A DNA stretch of 64,000 nt, from the NCBI GenBank assembly GCA_038230035.1, contig JBBRNX010000002.1, positions 116,336-180,335 of the forward strand, written 5' to 3'. The first letter of the stretch is position 1. The number at the start of each line of letters is the position of its first letter. The notes below the pieces were generated by a model. It made no database searches. It was not told the DNA's origin and saw nothing but the letters and a program-made list of their open reading frames with translations. Positions 15,713-23,876 of the stretch are shown here, piece by piece. This stretch comes from Gaiella sp038230035 (GTDB lineage: Bacteria; Actinomycetota; Thermoleophilia; Gaiellales; Gaiellaceae). Made by a program: the position numbers and the translations under genes.

Positions 15713-16623
15713 ACCCGCTCCACTGATGTCGAGCGCGACCCCGCGAAGAGACCAGCCGGGCGCACGAGGAGCACCACGATGACGAGCGCGAAGAGCGCCG
15801 ACGGGAGGTACACGCTCTTGTCCGTCGGCAGTGCGCCGTTGATCACGCCGGCGGTGAAGCCGATCGCGAAACCGCCGAGCGTCGCAGTCCAGAGCCGGTC
15901 GAGACCACCAACCACGACTCCGACGAGAACGATGATCATGTCGTGGAGAGCGAAGTCGCTCGTCACGTACGGGTTTCTCGCCGTCAGGAGCACTGCGACA
16001 GCAGCAGCGATCACGCCGGCGAGGAGCACCGCGAGCGTGATCACACGGTTGGCGCTGACGCCGAGCAGACGGGCGGTCGTGAAATCGGTCGCAGCAGCGC
16101 GCAGCTGCAGCCCGACCGTCGTCCGGCCGAGGAGAAGCGCGAGCCCGCCGAAGGCGATGATCGCGACCGCGAGCGCGACGATAGTCACCTTGCGCACGTC
16201 GACGCCGCCGATCGTTATCGCCTGTGCCAGATCAGCGACGGTCGAGGCGGGGATGCCTACCTGCCCCTGCACCTTGAGAACGATCAGCAGCGCGATGGCC
16301 TGGAGGAGGAACGAAACCGCAAACGTCGCAACGAGCATCACGGCCGGAGACTGCGTTCGCAGCGGACGGAAGACCGTGTACTCCATGAGCACAGAGAGCG
16401 CGATCACGACCCCGAAGCAGGCGAGGATGGAGGGCCACGTCGACCAGCCCGCCCGACTCGCATAGGCGAGCGTCATCGCACCGGCCATGATCAGCTGCCC
16501 GTAGGCGAAGTTGACGAGCCGCAGCACGCCGAAGACGAGCCCGATACCCACCGCCATCAGCGCATAGACGGCACCGAGCCCGACCGCATCGACGAGGTTC
16601 TGTGCGTCGACGGCGGCGATCAC
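15709..16623 (-). CDS. livH: branched-chain amino acid-type ABC transporter permease LivH
   Basis: 304 residues from GTG 16623. The longer ATG at 16746 would add a Pro-rich, non-conserved leader inside the spacer, so the GTG beginning VIAAVDAQNLVDAVGLG is chosen. Typical LivH features are GAVYALMAVGIGLVFGV, LVNFAYGQLIMAGA, and the loop VGLQLRAAATDFTTARLLGV. It is separated from livF by 136 bp that contain G-runs and a hairpin, the only sizeable gap in the transporter operon. Confidence 0.92.
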   Translation of the reverse strand: MIAAVDAQNLVDAVGLGAVYALMAVGIGLVFGVLRLVNFAYGQLIMAGAMTLAYASRAGWSTWPSILACFGVVIALSVLMEYTVFRPLRTQSPAVMLVATFAVSFLLQAIALLIVLKVQGQVGIPASTVADLAQAITIGGVDVRKVTIVALAVAIIAFGGLALLLGRTTVGLQLRAAATDFTTARLLGVSANRVITLAVLLAGVIAAAVAVLLTARNPYVTSDFALHDMIIVLVGVVVGGLDRLWTATLGGFAIGFTAGVINGALPTDKSVYLPSALFALVIVVLLVRPAGLFAGSRSTSVERV

Positions 16624-16708
16624 GGGCGGTTCTCCAGCCCGTGATCGAGGGGATGGGGGCATGGGGGAAACCGGGAGGTTGCCCCCGAGGCAAGGAAGAA
16701 GGGGGCAC

Positions 16709-16734
16709 GTGGGGGAAACATGGTTTCCCACACG
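16709..16734. other. hairpin in the livF-livH spacer
   Basis: In the 136-bp gap between livF and livH, GTGGGGGAAAC and GTTTCCCAC can pair around a central ATG, with a two-base bulge. GGGGG runs occur several times from 16651 to 16720. Within an operon this may tune expression of the permeases relative to the ATPases or mark an RNA processing site. No other gene fits in the gap. Confidence 0.4.
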
Positions 16735-16759
16735 GGAGCGAGCCATGGGCGAGCGACGA

Positions 16760-17473
16760 TCATGATCCGAGGTAGGCGGCGACCATGCGGTCGGTGTCGC
16801 CGGCGTCGGTCGGGGACAAGGTCAAGCGGATCTCGCCGTTCGACATCAGGTACGTCCGGTCGGCGAACGCGACAGTACGCTGCGCGCGCTGCTCCACGAG
16901 CAGCACCGTCACGCCGCTTCGACGGATCTCGGCAAGCGCGTCGAACACGATGTCGACGATCTTCGGAGCGAGGCCGAGCGACGGCTCGTCCAGCAGCAGG
17001 AGATCGGGCTTGGCGACGAGCGCGCGGGCAATCGCAAGCTGCTGCTGCTGTCCGCCGGAGAGAACGCCCGCTTGCCTGCCGCGGAACTCGCGCACCATCG
17101 GGAACAGCTCTTGCACGGCCTCGAGATCCTCGTCGACCCCGGTGCGCGACCGGCGGCCGGCCAGTCCGAGGCGCAGGTTTTCGTCGACGGTCAGCTCCGC
17201 GAAGATACGTCGGCCTTCGGGCACCAATGCGATGCCGAGCCGCGCGACCGCCTCGGGTGCCTTGCGTGAGAGGGCAACGCCGCGCAACTTTATCGACCCG
17301 CGACCGACGGGAACGAGGCCCATGATCGCGTGTAGCGTCGTCGACTTGCCGGCGCCGTTCGGGCCGATCAGGCCGACGATCTCGCCAGGTCGTACCTCGA
17401 GTGAGAGATTCCGAACGGCAGCGACCGCGCCGTAGCGGACCTCGACGCCAGCTAGTTCGAGGAGTGCGCTCAC
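16760..17473 (-). CDS. livF: branched-chain amino acid-type ABC transporter ATPase LivF
   Basis: 237-residue nucleotide-binding subunit. Walker A is GLIGPNGAGKST near residue 34-45, the signature is LSGGQQQQLAIARAL, Walker B is LLLLDEPSLGLAP and the switch is LLVEQ, where the usual His is replaced by Gln as in many LivF proteins. GTG 17473 overlaps the livG stop. It powers uptake with LivG. Confidence 0.93.
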   Translation of the reverse strand: MSALLELAGVEVRYGAVAAVRNLSLEVRPGEIVGLIGPNGAGKSTTLHAIMGLVPVGRGSIKLRGVALSRKAPEAVARLGIALVPEGRRIFAELTVDENLRLGLAGRRSRTGVDEDLEAVQELFPMVREFRGRQAGVLSGGQQQQLAIARALVAKPDLLLLDEPSLGLAPKIVDIVFDALAEIRRSGVTVLLVEQRAQRTVAFADRTYLMSNGEIRLTLSPTDAGDTDRMVAAYLGS

Positions 17474-18219
17474 GAGTCCCCGCCCGCTCGCACCGCAGAC
17501 TCGCCGAGGTACGCGGCGGCGACATCGAGGTTGGCGCGAATCTCGTCCGGTGTCCCCTCGGCGAGCGTCGCGCCCTGGTCGAGGACATGAATCCGGTCGC
17601 AGACTTCCATGATCAGCGTCATGTTGTGGTCGATCAGAAGCACGCCGGCTCGATGGTCGTCGCGCACCGCGCGGATGACCGCGGCGAACTCTGGCACCTC
17701 GGCCTCGGGAAGCCCTGCCGCGGGCTCGTCCAGCAGAACGAACTTGGGCTCTGTCACGAGCGCCCGTGCGACGCCGAGGCGCCGTTCGTCACCATGCGCG
17801 AGCGAGCCCGCAGGGTTGTCGCCACGATCCGCGAGTCCCAGCACGACCAGCAGTTCCGCCGCACGCACCCGAGCCGCTCGCGGCTTTTGACCGACGCCGA
17901 GGGCGGCGACCTCGACGTTCTCGCGCACTGACAGGCCTCGAAAGGCATGGCTGTGCTGAAACGTCCGGGCCAGGCCAGCCCGCCCCCGGCGGTGCGGGCT
18001 CCAGCGCGTGATGTCCCGCCCTTCGAGCTCGACCGAGCCTGCGGTCGGGAAGTCGAACCCGGTCATCACGTTGACGAGTGTCGATTTGCCGGCGCCATTG
18101 GGGCCGATCAGCCCCACAACCTCATCTCGATGGAGCTCGATGGTCACGCCGTCGAGGGCATGGACCCCGTCGAACGAGCGCGAGACAGCGGCGGCCCGGA
18201 ATCCTCCGGGCCGCCGCAT
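17470..18219 (-). CDS. livG: branched-chain amino acid-type ABC transporter ATPase LivG
   Basis: Second ATPase of the importer: GLIGPNGAGKSTLVN, signature region SLAHGDERRLGVARAL (the canonical SYGxQR reads HGDERR), Walker B FVLLDEPAAGLP and switch LLIDHNM. I chose ATG 18219, which starts eight residues before the first conserved strand and gives 249 residues. A TTG at 18246 in the same frame would add nine residues and sit 8 bp after the livK stop; it cannot be excluded. Confidence 0.9.
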   Translation of the reverse strand: MRRPGGFRAAAVSRSFDGVHALDGVTIELHRDEVVGLIGPNGAGKSTLVNVMTGFDFPTAGSVELEGRDITRWSPHRRGRAGLARTFQHSHAFRGLSVRENVEVAALGVGQKPRAARVRAAELLVVLGLADRGDNPAGSLAHGDERRLGVARALVTEPKFVLLDEPAAGLPEAEVPEFAAVIRAVRDDHRAGVLLIDHNMTLIMEVCDRIHVLDQGATLAEGTPDEIRANLDVAAAYLGESAVRAGGDS

Positions 18220-18254
18220 CTTCGCGTCGTTCGTCGTCTCGACCAACCGCCAAC

Positions 18255-19433
18255 TCAGCCGATGTTGGCCGGGGACGACGCGGTCACGAGGCCCACGCGC
18301 GAAAGCACGTTGTTCTGGATCTCGATCACGCGATACTGCCGTCCGAACACCGAGTGGTACTTGGCGGAGAAGCTGACGTTGCCCGAGATGGTGGGCACTT
18401 TCTTGAACTTCTCCATCGCGGCCGCGAGCGCCGATCCCTTCGTGGTGCCCGCCTTCTTGAGCGCCGCGAGGATGCCGTCGATGGCGGCTGCACCGGTGAC
18501 AAAGCCACCCGTGCCTGCCTTCACCTGCTTCGCGAGGAGGTTCACGGCTGGATTCGGATCGTCGCCGGCGATCGACGCATAGGTCACTGCGAAGTAGTTC
18601 GTGACCTTCGGCTTGTCACCGGTCCAGTAGGTGCCGTCTCCGGCCCACGAGTTGAAGATCGGCGTGTTGTTGCCGAGCGAGCGGAGGCCGTTGACGATGC
18701 CCGGCAGCTCGCCGAACGACGTTGACGTCACGATGACGTCGGCCTTCTCGCCGTTCAGACGTGACACCGCGTTCCCGAAGTCGTTCTGGAACGAGGTGTA
18801 GCTCTCCTCGCCGTTGATCTTGCCGCCGAGCTGCGTGAAGCGGCTCTTGAATGCCGCGACGATCTGCTTGAAGTAGATGAGCAGGTTGTTGGTCGCGAGG
18901 TCGGCGGACCGCCAGCCCTTCTGCTTGTAGGCCCACTCCGCCATCGCAGCGCCCTCGTCCTGGGCGACGTTGCCGAAGCTGAAGGCCAGCTTGCCCTTCG
19001 CGCCGAAGCGCTTCGGGCCCATCTGGTCGGTGCCGATGCACGGAGCAACGGTGAGCATGCCCTTGTTGAGGAACTCCTGAGTCGCCGGTGCGGCGAACTC
19101 GACATCGCAGGTGACCATCCCGATCACGGCGCCGCGTCCGATCAGGTCGGCTGCGCAGGCCTTCGACTTGGCGGCGTTCGAGCTTTGCGTGTCGCAGGTG
19201 ATGATCTTGAGCCGACGCCCGTTCCAGCCGCCCTTGGCGTTGATCTTCGAGATCTCGATACCGGCCGCTGCGAGTGCCGGGCCGTCGAACGGCGCCATGT
19301 TGCCGGCCTTGTCGATCGGGTAGCCGATGATGATCGGCTTGCCGGCCGCAGATGCCGAGCTCGCGGCAACGACCGCGATTGCGCAGACCGCAGCGAGAAC
19401 TGCCGCGATCGTGCCGTGCTTCCTGAACGTCAT
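18255..19433 (-). CDS. livK: ABC transporter periplasmic-type substrate-binding protein, Liv family
   Basis: 392-residue exported binding protein. ATG 19433 follows an excellent Shine-Dalgarno (GGAGGG at 19437-19442). The signal segment spans residues 8-28 and ends ASAAGKP. It is a type I periplasmic-binding fold with GYPIDKAGNMAPFDGP at the N-terminus and AAPATQEFLNKG in the hinge region. Four cysteines (TCDTQ, KACAAD, TCDVE, APCIG) may form two disulphides. It defines what the operon imports; the pocket cannot be assigned by reading, so the ligand is unknown. Confidence 0.9.
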   Translation of the reverse strand: MTFRKHGTIAAVLAAVCAIAVVAASSASAAGKPIIIGYPIDKAGNMAPFDGPALAAAGIEISKINAKGGWNGRRLKIITCDTQSSNAAKSKACAADLIGRGAVIGMVTCDVEFAAPATQEFLNKGMLTVAPCIGTDQMGPKRFGAKGKLAFSFGNVAQDEGAAMAEWAYKQKGWRSADLATNNLLIYFKQIVAAFKSRFTQLGGKINGEESYTSFQNDFGNAVSRLNGEKADVIVTSTSFGELPGIVNGLRSLGNNTPIFNSWAGDGTYWTGDKPKVTNYFAVTYASIAGDDPNPAVNLLAKQVKAGTGGFVTGAAAIDGILAALKKAGTTKGSALAAAMEKFKKVPTISGNVSFSAKYHSVFGRQYRVIEIQNNVLSRVGLVTASSPANIG

Positions 19434-19486
19434 TCCACCCTCCTGGTGCGTCGTACGGATACGGGGGACAGTGCGTCCTGGCTCCT

Positions 19487-20404
19487 TCACCAGGACGCCT
19501 CCTTCGCCTTGACGAGCCGATACAGCGCTTGGTGCAGGGGAACGGGGACACCACGACGCTCGGCCTCACGGACGAGCGCCCCGGTGATGAGATCGATTTC
19601 GGTCTCTCTCTGAGCTTCGACGTCTTCCAGCATCGACGGATAGTGGGCAGAGCCCCGCCGCGTCGCGAGGACGTTCATCTCCCACGGGTCGTCGTGCAGC
19701 TCGACGCCTGCCGCAGCGGCAACAGCCTTGCCCTCGTCGACGAGGTCGTGGACGAGGTGGCCGAGGTCGGTCGGCAACTCTTCGGCGGCGAAATGCGGGT
19801 CGTGCGGCAAGCCGGTGAGCGCGGCGACGGCGTTGACGGTCGCGTTGAAGATCAGCTTCGACCACTGCGCCGGACGCAGATCGGGTAGCGCTTCGGCCTT
19901 CAGGCCGGACTCCGCGATCAGCGCGGTGATCTCCTCCACCTGCTCGAACGGCGTGTCCTCGTACGGGCCGAGCCAGGTCTCGGTGTCGAGGATGTACTCC
20001 ACCTCGGTGTCGGAGTGCTTCGTCCCGCTCATGAACGTGACGGCGGAGACGATCGGCCAGCCGCCGCGAGCTCGAACCGCCTCCTCGGCGCCGAGCCCGT
20101 TGAGGACGGTCATCATCGTCGCGTCCGGAAAGCGGCCCTCGAGCGAGCAAGCGGCGTCCTCGAGGCCCGTGGCCTTGGTGGCGACGATCCCGAGGTCGAA
20201 CGGGGGCAGCTCGTCCGGATCGTTCGATGCACGGACCGAAGCGTGGAGGTCGCTGCGCCCGGTCACGCGCAGGCCCTCGGCTTCGAGAGCGTCGGCGTGC
20301 TCGCGTCTGCGGGTCAGCACGCTCACCTCGGCGACCTGCGCGAGATGGCCCGCAAAGAGGCTCCCGATGACCCCGGCTCCGATCACGCAGACTCGCTCGA
20401 CCAT
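19487..20404 (-). CDS. ketopantoate reductase family (PanE/ApbA) dehydrogenase, copy 2
   Basis: 305 residues with Rossmann motif VCVIGAGVIGSLFAGHLA and C-terminal RPAQWSKLIFNATVNAVAALTG. Clearly paralogous to the protein at 13785-14702 (same length, same RPAQW block, similar ends) but diverged through most of the sequence, so the two probably act on different intermediates. It follows the LLM gene by 9 bp and precedes livK by 53 bp, within the operon headed by the operator at 21545. Confidence 0.82.
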   Translation of the reverse strand: MVERVCVIGAGVIGSLFAGHLAQVAEVSVLTRRREHADALEAEGLRVTGRSDLHASVRASNDPDELPPFDLGIVATKATGLEDAACSLEGRFPDATMMTVLNGLGAEEAVRARGGWPIVSAVTFMSGTKHSDTEVEYILDTETWLGPYEDTPFEQVEEITALIAESGLKAEALPDLRPAQWSKLIFNATVNAVAALTGLPHDPHFAAEELPTDLGHLVHDLVDEGKAVAAAAGVELHDDPWEMNVLATRRGSAHYPSMLEDVEAQRETEIDLITGALVREAERRGVPVPLHQALYRLVKAKEASW

Positions 20405-20413
20405 TCGCTGCTG

Positions 20414-21508
20414 TCAGGCTTCCGCCGCGAGCGCATCCGCAGCCTTGACGTTCCTGGCCTTGAAACGTGGGATCACGCGTTGCGCGAAGAGCTCCTGATT
20501 CTTGATCGCCATCCAGTTCGGGGCGCCGCCGGCGTTGACCGTGATGCCGATCTCCTGCACGCCCTCGCACACCGAAAGCGTCTCCTCGATGCGCGCGACG
20601 ATGTCCTCCGGCGTGCCGACCCAGACGTAGTCCTCCTCGATCAGCTGCTCGTACGGCACTTCGGCGAGCTGCTCCATGATGCCCGCGGTGTAGAAGCCGT
20701 ACCCGGCCGCGATGAGGCCCTCGGTCGAAGGCTTCGCGTACTCGGTCAGCGGTGAGCAGTTCCCCTGGATGAAGCCGTTGATCCAGTCGCGGCCCTCCCG
20801 TAGGGCGGTGTCGCGGTCCTCGTCGAGGTGACAGGCGTGGATCCAGACGATGTCCGGCTGCGTACCGTGCTCGGCGCATGATGCGCGGTAGAGGTCGAGC
20901 TGGTTCTCGAGGACCTTGTACGGCAGAAGCGGTGGCACCGCGACACCCCAGCCGCGCTCGGCCGCGAGCGTGTACGTGCGATCCGAGGTTCCGCCGAGGT
21001 AGACGCGATAGGGCTCGTGCACGAACGGCACGACGTGCGAGTCGTCGACATCGAAGTACTCGCCGTGATACGAGAACGTCTCGTTGTCGAGCGCTGCGAG
21101 CAGCAGGTCGACGGCCTCCTCGTAGCGAGGTCGCGCGTGCTCGTCGAGCGGGACGCCCGCTTTCGGGGGAATCCAACCGTGACCGCGACCAACGCCCCAC
21201 TCGTAGCGGCCGCCGGTCAGGATGTGCGTCGTGTGGATGACGCTCGCGAGCACCGTGGGGTTGTGGTACGGCAGCGCATGCAGCATCGTCCGGAAGCGGA
21301 TATCTCTGGTGCGCTGCGCGGCGGCGGCGAAGAGCGCGGTCGGGTTCGCGGAGATCGAGAACTTCGGGAAGAAGAAGTGCTCGATCGCCGCGTAGCAGTC
21401 GAACCCGAGCCGGTCGGCGTTCTGGATCTGCTCGAGCACCTCGGCGAACAGCTGCTCAGCCGTTTTTCCCGGATGCAGTTGGATCTCTGAGTACAGGCTG
21501 AATCTCAC
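20414..21508 (-). CDS. LLM-family flavin/F420-dependent monooxygenase, copy 1
   Basis: 364-residue bacterial luciferase-like TIM-barrel protein, first gene of the ten-gene minus unit. Recognisable LLM segments are DRLGFDCYAAIEHFFFPKF, TRDIRFRTMLHALPYHNP, GRYEWGVGRGHG, YRVYLGGTSDRTYTLAAERGWG and WVGTPEDIVARIEETL. Such enzymes use reduced FMN or F420 for monooxygenation or reduction of small substrates. GTG 21508 is the start; the palindrome TGACATGTCA lies 37 bp upstream. The full-length barrel without a fused reductase means a partner flavin or F420 reductase must be encoded elsewhere. Confidence 0.85.
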   Translation of the reverse strand: MRFSLYSEIQLHPGKTAEQLFAEVLEQIQNADRLGFDCYAAIEHFFFPKFSISANPTALFAAAAQRTRDIRFRTMLHALPYHNPTVLASVIHTTHILTGGRYEWGVGRGHGWIPPKAGVPLDEHARPRYEEAVDLLLAALDNETFSYHGEYFDVDDSHVVPFVHEPYRVYLGGTSDRTYTLAAERGWGVAVPPLLPYKVLENQLDLYRASCAEHGTQPDIVWIHACHLDEDRDTALREGRDWINGFIQGNCSPLTEYAKPSTEGLIAAGYGFYTAGIMEQLAEVPYEQLIEEDYVWVGTPEDIVARIEETLSVCEGVQEIGITVNAGGAPNWMAIKNQELFAQRVIPRFKARNVKAADALAAEA

Positions 21509-21544
21509 GTCAGCTCACCTCGCTTGTCGCGACCGGCTTCGTGG

Positions 21545-21554
21545 TGACATGTCA
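21545..21554. promoter_or_regulatory. TGACATGTCA palindromic operator, site 1
   Basis: Perfect 10-bp palindrome read on the minus strand as TTGACATGTCACC, 37 bp upstream of the LLM-1 start. The same core with the same right flank (CACC) recurs at 27078 and 32237. The TTGACA part also resembles a -35 box, so a bound repressor would block the promoter. A related imperfect dyad TGACATGACAGTCA lies 30 bp further at about 21577-21590 toward the divergent GST-like gene. Confidence 0.65.
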
Positions 21555-21662
21555 ACGGCGTCTCCGAGTATCCCACCGTTCTGACATGACAGTCAAACCG
21601 GAGGCGCATCGCCTCGATCTGCAGGAGTAGTGTCCCGGGCAATTCAAACGGCTGGAGGTACC

Positions 21663-21947
21663 GTGAAGGTCACTGTCCACACCTGCCCGAACCCGTGGTT
21701 CGCCGTTCCCGGCCATCCGTGCACGCGCGTGATCGGGGCGCTCAAGGCCGCCGGCGTCGAGTACGACGTCGTCAAGAACCCCCAGCTGCGCGGCAAGCGG
21801 ACGAAGGTCGAGGAGCTCAGCGGCCAGCGACATCTGCCTTTGATCCAGTTCGAGGACGGCGTGATCTACCGCGAGCAATCGAAGGACATGGCGGCCACGA
21901 TCCGCGCTGGGCGGCTCGCCGAGAAAGATGTACCCGCGAGCGCCTAG
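21663..21947 (+). CDS. glutaredoxin/GST N-terminal-like thioredoxin-fold protein
   Basis: 94 residues from GTG 21663, preceded by GGAGG at 21653. The sequence has a beta-alpha-beta start (KVTVHTCPNPW), then CTRVIGALKAAGVEYDVVKNP and the cis-Pro segment RHLPLIQFEDGVIYREQSKD, as in the N-terminal domain of glutathione S-transferases and glutaredoxin-like proteins. It lacks a GST C-terminal helical domain. Actinobacteria usually lack glutathione, so the thiol partner is unclear. It is divergent from the LLM-1 operon and its 3' end overlaps the convergent HCS-GNAT gene by 4 bp. Confidence 0.7.
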   Translation: MKVTVHTCPNPWFAVPGHPCTRVIGALKAAGVEYDVVKNPQLRGKRTKVEELSGQRHLPLIQFEDGVIYREQSKDMAATIRAGRLAEKDVPASA

Positions 21948-23722
21948 CCATTCTTGCCGCGTCGCCGGCGCGGCGCGAGGTCCGAGCGAAGCAACGAGAA
22001 GGTAGCGACGTCGATCCGGCCGCGCTGTGCCTGCGGGACCTTTCGGGCGGTTCCTTCCCGGGTAAAGCCGGCACCGGCAAGCGAGCGCAACGACGCCTCG
22101 TTGTCATAGTCGGCGGAGGCCTCGATCCGCTCCATACCGAGCGCTTCGATCGCCCAGTGGGAGAGAAGTCGGGCTGCACGAGCGCTGACTCCGCGGCCGC
22201 GAGCTTCGGGCAGAACCCAGTAGCCCACCTCGCACTGCGCGTCGTCCCACCTGAAGCCATGCAACTGGACGTTGCCGAGATATGCGTCCGTCTCGAGATC
22301 GGCGATTGCGAGGAAGAGGACTTCGCCAGTCCGGCTGAGATCAGGCCAGCGGGTCGTGATCCGCTCGACGACAGCCTCGTCCGTGAGCTCGTACGTGACC
22401 ACGATGCCTGTCCCGTGCAGGATGCTCTTGTCGGAGAGACCGCGAACGATGCTCGGCGCGTCGTCCGGTCGGGGGAGACGAACGCGGATGATGTCGTCCG
22501 CGAGCCCTTCGGCCGGGAAGACGATCCGTTCGCCACGGACGTCCTCGCCGGCGACTAGCTTGGTGAACTCCTCGTCCGTGACGAGGCCGCGCTTCTCGGT
22601 GCCGACGCGCTTCACGCCTGCGAGAACGGCGGCTCGCTGCTCGTCGGGAAGGTCGAGTCCGAGTTCCGCTGCCTTGATGCGGACCGAGTCGATGCCGCTC
22701 TTCTTGCCGAGGACGATGCCGCGCTGCTGACCGACGAGCCCGGATGCGTACGGCTCGATCGCAGCGGGATCGTGGAACTGCGCGGCGACAGCGCCGGATT
22801 CACGGACGAAGAGGTTGTCCCCGGTTACCGCTTTCCACGGTGCGAGTGGCGTGCCGGCGCGCTCCTGGACGAGTCGCGCCAGCGCGTTGGCCTGGGTGAG
22901 ATCAAGCCGGGTCGGGATTCCGTAGAGCGCCTCGAGCGCGAGCGCGACCTCGATCAGGTCGGCGTTGCCAGCCCGCTCTCCCATGCCGTTGATCGTTCCC
23001 TGCACCCAGGTCGCACCGGCCTGGACCGCGGCAACGGCGGCAGCGGTCGCGAGGCCGAAGTCGTCGTGCCCGTGCCAGTGGACGGGAATCTCCTGGCCGA
23101 GAAGGTCGACTGTTTCGCCGACGAGGAAAGCCGCGGCTTCCGGCGTTGCGATGCCGATCGTGTCGACGACTACGACCTCCTGCGCCCCGGCCTCGACTGC
23201 GGCTGCATAGGCGCGCCGATAGAAATCGAGGTCCGCGCGCGACGAATCGACGCCGAAGAAGGCGACCTTGATCCCGTTCGCCGTGGCGAACGACACTGCT
23301 TTGGCAATCCGTTCGAGCATGGTTTCGCGTGAGACGCCGAGCGCCTCGAGCTTCGCATCCGAGATCGGGCTCTCGATCACGGAGGCTGCGACACCGAGCT
23401 CGACAAGCGCCTCGACGTCGGCTTGCACCGCGCGCGAGAAGCCCCAGACCTCGGCGCGCAGGCCGGCTGCTGCGATCAACTCGACGGCGCGCCAGTCGTC
23501 GTCGGAGACGCGGGGGAAGCCTGCCTCGATCCGGTCGATCCCGGCCGTGTCGAGGGCGCGGGCGATCTCGAGCTTCTCCTCCGGCATCAGAACGACGCCG
23601 ACCGACTGCTCGCCGTCGCGGAGCGTCGTGTCGTAAAGACCGATCGTGTGCCGCGGCTGCGGCTCGAGCGCGCGCGCGTTGAGCGATCCAGTCCAGATCT
23701 GGGAGCGGTCGAGCTCGCTCAA
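21944..23722 (-). CDS. homocitrate/isopropylmalate synthase-like aldolase fused to a GNAT acetyltransferase
   Basis: 592 residues. Residues 1 to about 410 are an HMGL-like TIM-barrel synthase: LYDTTLRDGEQSVGV with the catalytic Arg and metal Asp, HWHGHDDFGLA with the metal His pair, GTINGMGERAGNADL and the LGKKSG block typical of re-type homocitrate synthase/alpha-isopropylmalate synthase relatives. No LeuA regulatory domain follows; instead about 415-580 is a GNAT domain (VGYWVLPEARGRGVSARAARLL, acetyl-CoA pyrophosphate loop). Both halves use acetyl-CoA, making a substrate-linked fusion plausible. Start TTG 23722 follows AGGTGAGG; no ATG is available. Specific product unknown. Confidence 0.8.
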   Translation of the reverse strand: MSELDRSQIWTGSLNARALEPQPRHTIGLYDTTLRDGEQSVGVVLMPEEKLEIARALDTAGIDRIEAGFPRVSDDDWRAVELIAAAGLRAEVWGFSRAVQADVEALVELGVAASVIESPISDAKLEALGVSRETMLERIAKAVSFATANGIKVAFFGVDSSRADLDFYRRAYAAAVEAGAQEVVVVDTIGIATPEAAAFLVGETVDLLGQEIPVHWHGHDDFGLATAAAVAAVQAGATWVQGTINGMGERAGNADLIEVALALEALYGIPTRLDLTQANALARLVQERAGTPLAPWKAVTGDNLFVRESGAVAAQFHDPAAIEPYASGLVGQQRGIVLGKKSGIDSVRIKAAELGLDLPDEQRAAVLAGVKRVGTEKRGLVTDEEFTKLVAGEDVRGERIVFPAEGLADDIIRVRLPRPDDAPSIVRGLSDKSILHGTGIVVTYELTDEAVVERITTRWPDLSRTGEVLFLAIADLETDAYLGNVQLHGFRWDDAQCEVGYWVLPEARGRGVSARAARLLSHWAIEALGMERIEASADYDNEASLRSLAGAGFTREGTARKVPQAQRGRIDVATFSLLRSDLAPRRRRGKNG

Positions 23723-23756
23723 ACCGCCTCACCTGCCTGGTGGATACCGGCCCTGT

Positions 23757-23860
23757 GAAAACTGTGGATCGATTGGCACAGTTTTCTTACAACCGGGGAC
23801 AGTCCCCAAGACATGCCCGGACGCGCCAGGTGTGGAGCGATTGGCACACAATTGGCACAG
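23757..23860. repeat. cluster of REP-like hairpins upstream of the HCS-GNAT gene
   Basis: In the 154-bp spacer: a perfect 10-bp inverted repeat GAAAACTGTG/CACAGTTTTC (23757-23786) with loop GATCGATTGG; a GGGGAC-A-GTCCCC palindrome (23795-23807); and GTGTG/CACAC (23830-23849) with the nearly identical loop GAGCGATTGG, followed by a third ATTGGCACAGTT. Repeated loops and a GGGGACAGTCCCC core resemble repetitive extragenic palindromes mobilised by REP-associated tyrosine transposases. It also occupies the promoter position of the synthase gene and the terminator position of the FAH gene. Confidence 0.5.
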
Positions 23861-23876
23861 TTCGGCGCCACGGGCG

